A stretch of DNA of 41,035 bases, taken from the NCBI RefSeq assembly GCF_001043895.1, contig NZ_JTHF01000155.1, forward strand, positions 1 to 41,035, in the 5' to 3' direction. The DNA is from Methylobacterium indicum (GTDB taxonomy: Bacteria > Pseudomonadota > Alphaproteobacteria > Rhizobiales > Beijerinckiaceae). Every line of letters starts with the position of its first letter. The stretch's first letter is position 1. The translations under genes were made by a program, and so were the position numbers. This document shows, one piece after another, positions 1 to 6,726 of this stretch. Below the pieces are notes generated by a model. The model made no database searches and was not told the DNA's origin. It saw only the letters and a list, made by a program, of their open reading frames with translations.

Positions 1-850
1 CGGCGGCGAGCGCGGCGATGCCGGCCCCGGGCGCGGCGGCGCGCGCGACCGCGACGCCGAACTCCTCGGCCCGCCAGCGCTCGCCGGTGAGGTCGGCCAG
101 CAGGCGGTCCGGCGGCAGGAAGCGGGCACCGCGCGCGAAGGCCTTGGCGAGCCACCGCCCGATCAGGCCCCGCGGCGCGGCCACGTCCTCCTCCTCGACG
201 CCGCGGAAGACGCCGAGCACGGCACCGCGCCCGGGACCGTGCGCCGGCTCCCCGGTCTCGAGACCGAGGGCCATCACGACCGCGGCCTCGCCGGGGATCA
301 GACCCCAGGGATTGCCGCGCATCAGGATCCGCTCCTCCACCGCGAGGCGGTCGAGCAGGAGCGGGTGGATGGCGCTGTCGAGGGCACCGACCAGGACGTG
401 GTCCTCGGCCCCGTCCCGGACCGCGACGGCGGCGTGGGCGAGGTCGGACAGGGCCTCGGCCGGCCCGCCCGGCAGGAGGTCGAGGTCGCGCAGGAGGCCG
501 GCATGCGGCTCCAGCAGGGAAGCGCGGAACGCGTCCCGGTCGGGATGCTCGCAGAGCTCCGGCCGCACCGTGAGCCGCAGGAGCCAGCCGCCCGGCGGCG
601 GCACCCGGCCGGCGCAATCGGCGAGCGCGGCGGCGAGCAGGCGCCGCAGCCGCCGACCGTAGTCGCGGCACTCGGCGATCGGGATCGCCTGGGCGAGCGT
701 CGGTGGCAGCCCGTCCGCGCCGACGAGGGCGCGTTCGAACCGCTGTGCCCGCTCGCCCGCGGCGTAGCGCCGGGCGGTCTCGGCGAACGTGGCACCGAGC
801 GGGCTGCACAGGCCGACGGCGAGGATGGCGGGGAGGCGGTCGGTGGGCAT
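1..850 (-). CDS. Beta-ketoacyl synthase-like protein of T6SS cargo cluster (3' part missing)
   Basis: About 283 residues are visible before the window edge; the C-terminus is outside. The N-terminus has the thiolase-fold opening (AILAVGLCSPLGATFAETA), and about residues 150-205 match the ketoacyl-synthase core: a VLVGALDS stretch, then GLIPGEAAVVMALGLE, equivalent to the GEGA block of FabB/FabF. The catalytic cysteine expected about 25 residues before VGALDS is not there; that stretch reads PGGPAEAL, so the protein is probably not an active condensing enzyme. Such proteins occur as accessory members of DUF2169/DUF4150 effector clusters, where their role is unknown. The start follows the DUF6881 stop by 4 bases, so it is the last visible gene of the minus-strand operon. 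Confidence 0.7.
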   Translation of the reverse strand, partial: MPTDRLPAILAVGLCSPLGATFAETARRYAAGERAQRFERALVGADGLPPTLAQAIPIAECRDYGRRLRRLLAAALADCAGRVPPPGGWLLRLTVRPELCEHPDRDAFRASLLEPHAGLLRDLDLLPGGPAEALSDLAHAAVAVRDGAEDHVLVGALDSAIHPLLLDRLAVEERILMRGNPWGLIPGEAAVVMALGLETGEPAHGPGRGAVLGVFRGVEEEDVAAPRGLIGRWLAKAFARGARFLPPDRLLADLTGERWRAEEFGVAVARAAAPGAGIAALAA

Positions 851-854
851 GATG

Positions 855-1151
855 CTATCGGGTCTGGCGTGCGCACGCCTCCGTCCAAAGATCCTCGAAC
901 TCTTCCTTGGTGATCAACCCGGCAGTCCACTCGGATGCGCCGTGAGCACGGAGTTCGTCGAGAGTCGGGATGGCCGGGACGGAGAGTCGGGTGTCGCGTG
1001 TCTCCGTTTCTTCCGAGGCGCGTTCAATGCGCCCGTCGGGGAAATGTGCGACCCGGCGGACTTCGGCGCGGTCGTCCCTGCCGATTTCGGAGACGACCAG
1101 CGTAGGGTCGTCGTCGGTGGGGCGGGATATGTCGATTCTGATGTATTCCAT
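855..1151 (-). CDS. DUF6881-family small protein
   Basis: 98 residues, acidic and soluble, no signal peptide. The opening (MEYIRIDISRP), an SEIG..R.EVRRVAHFPDGRIERASE core and a C-terminal ITKEEFEDLWTEA helix match the DUF6881 pattern. Members of that family often sit next to toxins or polymorphic immunity genes. Here it lies 18 bases after the TsiV-like gene, with an AAGGAAA ribosome site about 10 bases before its ATG, and 4 bases before the ketoacyl-synthase-like gene. A second immunity or accessory factor is plausible but is inferred from position only. Base composition is intermediate between the AT-rich immunity gene and the GC-rich flank. Confidence 0.7.
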   Translation of the reverse strand: MEYIRIDISRPTDDDPTLVVSEIGRDDRAEVRRVAHFPDGRIERASEETETRDTRLSVPAIPTLDELRAHGASEWTAGLITKEEFEDLWTEACARQTR

Positions 1152-1169
1152 CGAATTTTCCTTCGAAAA

Positions 1170-2162
1170 TCAGTCAAAGCGCGTAATCCATTCGCGCGTC
1201 GCCGCGTTGCCATCAACAATATCAGGTACGCGCAGGTACGGTCCGCGGTACTCTTCGAACCTGGCCGGCCTCAGGATTCGGTTGACGGCCTTATAGGCAG
1301 GTGGCACGTCATCGAAATTGGCGTCGCCGATCATGGGCCGAGCGCCGGCCTGGAAAATGACTCCGGTATCATAACGATGTACAATGACACCCGCTGGAGG
1401 ACGCTCGGCAGCTTTTACGATGCTGGGATGCTTTTCAAGTATAATCGATCCTACAGCAGTCAACCAATTAACATCACGTATGACGTCTTCTCTTTTTTGT
1501 GTTTCAAGTCTAAAGCCATTGACGTCTGCGTAAACTAGTCCTGGAAATATTTTGTAAATCGGATAGCAAAGTTCGGGCTGGATGCTTGAGTATGTGCCAT
1601 ACAGAAGGGAAATTCCCGAAACAGCGTAGCTTGAGCGCAACTTTTCACAGGTATTTTTGAATAATTTGATGTAATCATCGACATTTTCATTTAATTTATT
1701 TAAGTAAAAATTGTAGTATAAACTTCCGCCAAGCGCGAAATTAGCAGCGTCAATCAAGCAAGAAAAATCGATATGCGAAGGTTCGAACCTCTTCAAGCCC
1801 GGTTCTACTCCACGAACGTAGAATGACATTGGTTCGTCAGGCTGTTCGAACCGCCAACGTAAGCGCCCGTGCCTTATGAATGAGCTTATGTCTTTTGATG
1901 AATTAATTTTGGTGTTGGACGTATCAGATGCAATGTATGCCTCTACAGGATTCAAGATATTATAGTATTCCTCAGCCAAATTTACAGTCGTATCTTTTAA
2001 CTGCCGCCTGCCGGTGGCAACGAAGTAAAATTCCGATGTGGCTCCAAAGCTACAATTTATCAAATTGTGAGAATGGAAAAAATACTTGTCATCAAGTTCG
2101 TAAAAAGTATCGGTGCGATTTAAGTCTGCGATGTATGCAATAACTTCAGCGAGCGAGATCAT
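1170..2162 (-). CDS. DUF3396/TsiV-type T6SS immunity protein
   Basis: 330 residues. The C-terminal third carries the DUF3396 (TsiV) pattern: a DVNWLTAVG block near residue 230, then GVIFQAGARPMIGDANFDD, then a Y-A-V-ILRPARF segment. TsiV proteins are immunity partners of type VI effectors with VRR-Nuc nuclease domains, which fits the toxin domain encoded directly upstream. The effector stop is 13 bases before this start. The second ATG (2162) is preferred because TTGAGG lies 7 bases before it; the ATG at 2168 has almost no spacing. The gene is strikingly AT-rich for this genome and uses many rare AT-ending codons, a sign of recent transfer. Presumed cytoplasmic. Confidence 0.78.
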   Translation of the reverse strand: MISLAEVIAYIADLNRTDTFYELDDKYFFHSHNLINCSFGATSEFYFVATGRRQLKDTTVNLAEEYYNILNPVEAYIASDTSNTKINSSKDISSFIRHGRLRWRFEQPDEPMSFYVRGVEPGLKRFEPSHIDFSCLIDAANFALGGSLYYNFYLNKLNENVDDYIKLFKNTCEKLRSSYAVSGISLLYGTYSSIQPELCYPIYKIFPGLVYADVNGFRLETQKREDVIRDVNWLTAVGSIILEKHPSIVKAAERPPAGVIVHRYDTGVIFQAGARPMIGDANFDDVPPAYKAVNRILRPARFEEYRGPYLRVPDIVDGNAATREWITRFD

Positions 2163-2175
2163 GATCATGCCTCAA

Positions 2176-3195
2176 TTATCGAGGTAGTGGGATGCCGAGA
2201 GGGACCGGAAGGGGCAGCCATTTCGGACCCTGACGCAGCGCGCGGCCGATCGCTTCGTATTTTCGCTGTCTTGCAAGGGCATCGGCAGTCTGTTCCGATT
2301 TTTGTCTGTCTTCTTCTTGACTGCAATCGTCACACCACTCTGGAACTCGAAATTCTCCATCGTACTTGGAGCCATATTTATTTGCAATCGCACGATAAGA
2401 TAGATCTTTTGCAAGGTCATTCGGGGCGTCATCTCCAAATTTAATCTCCCACATATCAGTCATTTGGCCATCTTGAATATAAATTGCATCTATCCAGCGG
2501 CTTCCGCTATTCCTCCAGAACGGAAATAGTTTGCTGGGACTGATTATTCCTCCCGGAGGCGTCGTCGAGCCGGGAAGGTTTTTCGGATTCAGGGGGGCCC
2601 AAAACCCGATCTCGGAGGCTAAACCGGTTCCTGACCCCGGATCACCAGCAACAACTTCCGGGTATCGGCTACGGACATCTTTTGTAAAACAAATAGAATA
2701 CCGATTGCTGGCGCTGAAATTTTTATTTTTTACATAACAGGGGCAGGCTATTTCGCAAATATGAACCTCTTTGCCGATTGGCTTCCTCGTTTGATATCCC
2801 CCGACGCTGACCGTATTCCCCCGGTTCATCATCATCTTGTCGGTCAACCGCGTGACCGGCCGGCCCTCCATGAACACGTTCGGCGACCAGGACAGCCACG
2901 TCGCCTCGTGCCGGTTCACCCCCGACGTGACGCCCCCGCCCGTGCCCGGCTCGTCGTCGTAGGACGGGTAGAAGCGCGAGCCCTTCACCCCGTTCATCGC
3001 CCCGCCATGCGAACGGACGGTCACCGTCCCGTTCTCCAGGTCGCGGGCATAGGCGACGTTCGCGTACGGCACCGGCGCCACCGGCGAGCGGCACACGTCC
3101 GGCAGCGTCGCGCGCACGAAGCCGATCGCCGAGTGCTTGTGGCACAGGGTCAGGTCGTTGATCTTGACCGTCTCGGTCGAGGTCAGGCCGCTCAC
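2176..3195 (-). CDS. T6SS PAAR-like (DUF4150) effector with VRR-Nuc-like nuclease tip
   Basis: 339 residues from a GTG that overlaps the DUF2169 stop (GTGA), which fixes the start. Residues about 10-130 are DUF4150, a PAAR-like spike tip: a CRSPVAPVPYANVAYARD block, SYDDEPGTGGGVTSG, and SPNVFMEGRPVTRLTDKMMMNRGN. From about residue 145 a cysteine-rich start (CEIACPCY) leads into a toxin domain with a PD-(D/E)xK arrangement, D236 ... E250-I-K252 (within WIDAIY and MWEIKFGDD), as in VRR-Nuc nucleases. The predicted role is a DNase delivered by the T6SS tip. The TsiV-type gene downstream is the expected immunity partner. GC content drops at about base 2790, exactly where the toxin domain begins. 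The exact nuclease family is less certain than the architecture. Confidence 0.8.
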   Translation of the reverse strand: MSGLTSTETVKINDLTLCHKHSAIGFVRATLPDVCRSPVAPVPYANVAYARDLENGTVTVRSHGGAMNGVKGSRFYPSYDDEPGTGGGVTSGVNRHEATWLSWSPNVFMEGRPVTRLTDKMMMNRGNTVSVGGYQTRKPIGKEVHICEIACPCYVKNKNFSASNRYSICFTKDVRSRYPEVVAGDPGSGTGLASEIGFWAPLNPKNLPGSTTPPGGIISPSKLFPFWRNSGSRWIDAIYIQDGQMTDMWEIKFGDDAPNDLAKDLSYRAIANKYGSKYDGEFRVPEWCDDCSQEEDRQKSEQTADALARQRKYEAIGRALRQGPKWLPLPVPLGIPLPR

Positions 3196-4239
3196 CGCGC
3201 CACCCCCGCCATCTGCCGCACCGTCACGGTCGAGCCCTCGACCGCGTGGTCGCGCCCGTTGCACGCCACGGCGGCGTTGAAGATCAGCTCGACGCTGCGC
3301 GCGCTGCCGTCGAGGATCGCCGCGACGAGGCGCAGCCGCTCCTGCATGCGCGCCGTGCCGATGCGGGTGCGGGCCTCCAGGAGAACCTGCGGCAGGCGGA
3401 AGGCGTAGGGACCGTCCGGGTGCAGGCCCTCGACCTCGACCGGCTCGCCGCCGCGCAGCACCCCCGGATAGATCTGGTCGGCCGGGGCGGCCTAGTGGAA
3501 GGCCTCGGAGAAATCCTCCGGCGGCAGCGGCGCGCGGGTCGCCATCCAGGCCTCGTCGTAGGTGCCGGCATGGTCGAGGCGGGGGCGCCAGGCCGGCTGG
3601 AGCGGCCCGAAGCCGTGCGGCGGCGGCAGCGGCCGGCCGGGGACGACCGGCCGGGTCCTCGATCAGGGGCAGCGCCAGTTCGGCGCCTTCGGGCAGGTCG
3701 GACCATCGCGCCGTCCAGCCCCGCCCGACGGGGTTGTGCGGGTGCGGCGCGGCGGCGGGGCTGCCGGGCTCCGCGAACGGATCGACCCCGCCGAGGGCGG
3801 CGCGCCAGACCAGCCGCACGCCGGCGAAGTCCTCCGGGCCGTCCAGGGTCAGGCGGCCGCGGCGGCCCCCGGTGCGCCGCAGCATCCGCCGGCCGGTGAC
3901 GCGGGCGCGCTTCTCGATCGCTCCCACGCGCACGCGCACGCGCACGGCGCAGGTCCGTCGCACCGCCTCGCCGGGGGCGCAGGCGATGCCCCGCACCAGG
4001 ATGTCGGCCGCCGGCCGGAACGGCGCGATGTCGGCGGCGGCCTTCATCTCGCGGGCCTGCCCGTCGACATACTCGCCCACGAGCCGGACCGGGGGAGGCT
4101 CCGGCGCCACGTCCAGGAGGCCGTCGGCGCGCAGCGAGAAGCAGGCGCGCACCGCCACCACCCAGTGCTCCACCCCGTGCCTGTCGCGCAGGAACGAGCC
4201 TTGCGCCGCGAACGGGGTGCGGTTGTCCACCGCCCACAT
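3192..4239 (-). pseudogene. DUF2169 T6SS accessory protein, interrupted by a frameshift and a stop codon
   Basis: The intact frame from ATG 4239 gives about 200 residues of classic DUF2169: an opening RTPFAAQGSFLRD, GEYVDGQAREMKAAADIAPFRPAADILV, and HNPVGRGW. Between about 3660 and 3615 the family sequence moves to another frame, where GFGPLQPAWRPRLDHAGTYD, then ...DFSEAFH, an in-frame TAG (3494-3492), then AAPADQIYPGVL and the family C-terminus run to TGA at 3192. One frameshift plus one nonsense codon therefore separate the ends. A continuous frame from 4239 through the downstream gene exists only because the shifted middle stays open by chance. DUF2169 proteins accompany DUF4150 effectors and probably help load them. 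Either a real pseudogene or two assembly errors. Confidence 0.75.
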
Positions 4240-4248
4240 GACGGCGGC

Positions 4249-4512
4249 TCAGTTCAGGTCGATCACGGCGGCGCGCAGCGCGATCGTCTCGTCGGCCGTC
4301 CCGACGATCCGCACGCCCTCGACCCGGATGGTGCCGTCGCGCTTGAGCACCAGCCGGGCGACGCCGTTGGCGATGACGAGGTCGCCGGTGGCGGCGTCGA
4401 CGCGCACCATCCGGGCGAGGGCCGCCAGATCGGCGGGCGGGGCCTCGCCGGGCGGCGTCCCGGCGGGGTCGAGCGGGTGTGCGCCCGCCAGGTCGTGGCG
4501 CATCTGGTTCAT
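4249..4512 (-). CDS. Short DUF3540-like T6SS-associated protein
   Basis: 87 residues, starting at MNQMRHDL; the frame is open further upstream, but GGGAGAG lies about 10 bases before this ATG. The C-terminal half (RLVLKRDGTIRVEGV, then LRAAVIDLN at the end) resembles the C-terminal beta-strand repeat of DUF3540 and related spike-like proteins that end in VDLN. It lacks the N-terminal part of full-length DUF3540, so it may be a truncated or specialised version. It ends 9 bases before the DUF2169 start and is the first gene of the minus-strand cargo operon. The function is unknown; a role in spike or effector assembly is inferred from context. Confidence 0.6.
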   Translation of the reverse strand: MNQMRHDLAGAHPLDPAGTPPGEAPPADLAALARMVRVDAATGDLVIANGVARLVLKRDGTIRVEGVRIVGTADETIALRAAVIDLN

Positions 4513-4779
4513 GGCCGTGCTCTCCCGCCTCCGGCCGGCCGCAACGGCTGTCGATCGGCCGAGGCCGCAACCTACATTCGCTGCGGGCGGAAGTCGATAC
4601 AGCCTGAAGGACCTAGAGGAAGGTAAGATCATCGCCCCGGATCGTGACCGATCCGGCCCTTCGCCGCCGCCCATGTCCTGGCGGCGACGCCGCCGCGCCT
4701 TCCGGCGACGTTGCGGGAGGAGAACGGCGAGCCGCCGAAGACGGGGGCCGGACCGTCGCGCGGGCGATCACGCCCCGGT
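4513..4779. other. Intergenic gap upstream of the T6SS cargo operon
   Basis: No gene was recognised in these 267 bases. A hairpin of two 7-base arms (CCGGATC / GATCCGG, 4637-4643 and 4650-4656) lies between the DUF808 stop and the cargo operon; there is no T-run, so it is only a possible terminator. No convincing promoter for the operon was seen. Confidence 0.35.
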
Positions 4780-5772
4780 CTATGCCGGGTGCTTCCCGGC
4801 GGAAGCGTCGCGACGGCGCAGCAGGCCCGACACGCCGTTCACCACCGGGATCAGCACCCCGCCGACGAGGAGGCCGAGGAGGCCCGAGGCCGCGGCCGTC
4901 ACCAGCCATTCGATGGCGCCCCTGGCGGATGGAAGCAGCGCGCCCAGGCTTTCCGCTGCGGCATGCGCCGCGTGCGCCGGAGCCGACAAACCGTAGCCCT
5001 CGAGCCCGTGCATCAGGATGCCGCCGCCGACCCAGACCATCGCCGCCGTGCCGACGACGGCGAGCACCTTGAGCAGGACCGGCATGCCCCTTACCACGAA
5101 GCGGCCGATCCCCCGGATGAGGTTGCCGAAGGGCGCGCCCGCCCGGCTGCGGGCAAGGGCGAGCCCGGCATCGTCCGCCTTCACGATGAGGGCGACGACG
5201 CCGTAGACCCCGACCGTGATGCCGATGCCGACGATCGCCAGGACCGCCGCCTTCATCCACACGCTGCCCTCGGGCAGGGCGGCGAGGGTGATGGCCATGA
5301 TCTCGGCCGACAGGATGAAGTCGGTCTTGATGGCGCCCGCCACGCGGCGCTCCTCCAGGGCCGGGTCGTGCCCCGTGCCGGCCGGCTGCGCCTCCTCGTC
5401 CCCGTGCGACGCATGGGGGACCAGGGCCTCGTAGACCTTCTCGGCGCCCTCGTAGCAGAGATAGGCACCGCCCAGCATGAGCAGCGGGGTGATCGCCCAC
5501 GGCGCGAAGGCGCTGAGCGCGAGGGCGCCGGGGAGCAGGAACAGGAGCTTGTTGCGCAGCGATCCCAGCGCGATCTTGCCGACGATCGGCAATTCGCGCT
5601 CGGCCGCGAAGCCGACGACGTAGCGCGGCGTCACGGCCGCATCGTCGATGACGACGCCGGCGGCCTTCGTCCCGGCCCGCGCGGCCTGCGCCGCCACGTC
5701 GTCGAGGGACGCGGCCGCGCTCCTGACCATGAACGCCACGTCGTCCAGAAGAGCCAACAATCCGACGCTCAC
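4780..5772 (-). CDS. DUF808 (YedI-type) inner membrane protein
   Basis: 330 residues. The N-terminus (MSVGLLALLDDVAFMVRSAAASLDDVA) and the core (VTPRYVVGFAAERELPIVGKIALGSLRNKL, GGAYLCYEGAEKV, AIKTDFILSAEIMAITLA) match the DUF808 family, which includes E. coli YedI, over its whole length. About six hydrophobic segments are visible (near residues 75-105, 150-195, 225-255 and 285-315), so it is an inner membrane protein. Its biochemical role is not known. It is transcribed on the minus strand with no close partner and shows typical local base composition. Confidence 0.88.
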   Translation of the reverse strand: MSVGLLALLDDVAFMVRSAAASLDDVAAQAARAGTKAAGVVIDDAAVTPRYVVGFAAERELPIVGKIALGSLRNKLLFLLPGALALSAFAPWAITPLLMLGGAYLCYEGAEKVYEALVPHASHGDEEAQPAGTGHDPALEERRVAGAIKTDFILSAEIMAITLAALPEGSVWMKAAVLAIVGIGITVGVYGVVALIVKADDAGLALARSRAGAPFGNLIRGIGRFVVRGMPVLLKVLAVVGTAAMVWVGGGILMHGLEGYGLSAPAHAAHAAAESLGALLPSARGAIEWLVTAAASGLLGLLVGGVLIPVVNGVSGLLRRRDASAGKHPA

Positions 5773-5928
5773 GGAACCCCCCGGCCCATCACCGCTTCGC
5801 TGGAAACGGGGTAGAAACGTTTTGGCTCCGCGTCGCGATCCGTTCGATGGCCGCCGAGTCCCGACATGCGGGATCCGCGGGCTCGGCGACGGGACGCGAG
5901 CGGAGCCCCCGGTCGGCGTGCGCCGCGG

Positions 5929-6378
5929 CTACTCGACGGCCTGGGACGAGTGATGTCCCGTGATCAGCCACCGGCCGTCGATCTCCTCGAAGGTGAACAG
6001 GAACCGTGCCGGCACGATCTCCGTGCGGCCCTCCCTGACCATCGTGAAGCAGTAGAGGCCGCCGATGACGACGGTGCCGAGCCTGGCGCTGACGCGGCCC
6101 TTCTGCACCGTGATGCCGCAGCTCAGGCCCTCGTTGGCGAGAAACATCTCGAAGTAGCGGCGGCGGCTGTCCTCCCGTTCGCGCACGTCGTCGGAGAGCG
6201 TCGGCACGAGGATGGCGTCGGGTGCGTAGAGGTCGAGGACCGCATCGATGTCGCGCCGGCTGACGTTCTGCACCCAGGTCTGCAGGGCCTTGTTGGCTTC
6301 CGTGAGGCAATAGGTGATCGAACGCGCATTCGTCGCGCCAACGGCCGGACCCTCGGTCACGGTCTGGAAATCGCTCAT
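5929..6378 (-). CDS. SnoaL/NTF2-like protein (SgcJ/EcaC or CaMKII-association type)
   Basis: 149 residues from MSDFQTV. The pattern ALQTWVQNVSRRDIDAVLDLYAPDAILVPTLSDDVRE followed by C-terminal strands ending GRWLITGHHSS is the alpha+beta cone of NTF2/SnoaL-like proteins; the LVPT and GHHSS motifs fit the CaMKII association-domain/SgcJ group. Members act as small-molecule-binding domains or isomerases; the ligand here is unknown. The frame is open to an ATG at 6423, but the likely -10 element at 6442-6437 would put that start almost on the transcription start, which favours 6378. It appears monocistronic. Confidence 0.7.
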   Translation of the reverse strand: MSDFQTVTEGPAVGATNARSITYCLTEANKALQTWVQNVSRRDIDAVLDLYAPDAILVPTLSDDVREREDSRRRYFEMFLANEGLSCGITVQKGRVSARLGTVVIGGLYCFTMVREGRTEIVPARFLFTFEEIDGRWLITGHHSSQAVE

Positions 6379-6423
6379 CGCCTGCGGCAACCTCTCATGA
6401 ATGGGCCACCCGTCACGATGCAT

Positions 6424-6726
6424 GACGGAATGATATATTATAACGTTTCACGATCGAGGATCATCCCGGTCGGGCAGGAGATGCGGAATGAGGGCGGCGC
6501 GTCGTATGAGCGCAGTCGTCCCGGTGATCGCGGCCGGAATGGAAGCTCGGGGCCGGGGAGGCCACGGCCCCGACGGTCGCCCCCGCCCGAGCCATCGATC
6601 CCGTTGGCTTCGCGCGCGAAGACCGGATCGAAGGGGGCGCTCGTTCGCGGACGCGCACGGCATCGCCCGGGTGACGGCAATTGCGCGACGGACGCTTGCG
6701 CTTCGCCTCCGGCCGCGGGCGGTCCG
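6424..6726. other. Gene-free interval between the SnoaL-like gene and the efflux operon
   Basis: About 300 bases. Apart from the AT-rich patch with the -10-like element near 6440, no gene, terminator or repeat could be supported. Open frames here have the codon composition of random GC-rich sequence. Confidence 0.5.
6437..6442 (-). promoter_or_regulatory. Putative -10 element for the SnoaL-like gene
   Basis: A perfect TATAAT on the minus strand lies in a short AT-rich patch about 60 bases before the start at 6378. No matching TTGACA-like -35 was found. Confidence 0.3.

Noticed and set aside
2176..4239. A single 687-residue open frame suggesting a DUF2169-DUF4150 fusion
   Set aside because: Its middle third is out of frame with the DUF2169 family sequence. 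The family continues in another frame, and the GTGA overlap at 3192-3195 marks a separate gene start.
5802..5823. EcfG-type promoter upstream of the DUF808 gene
   Set aside because: GGAAA and CGTT occur, but the spacing is far too short and on the wrong strand.
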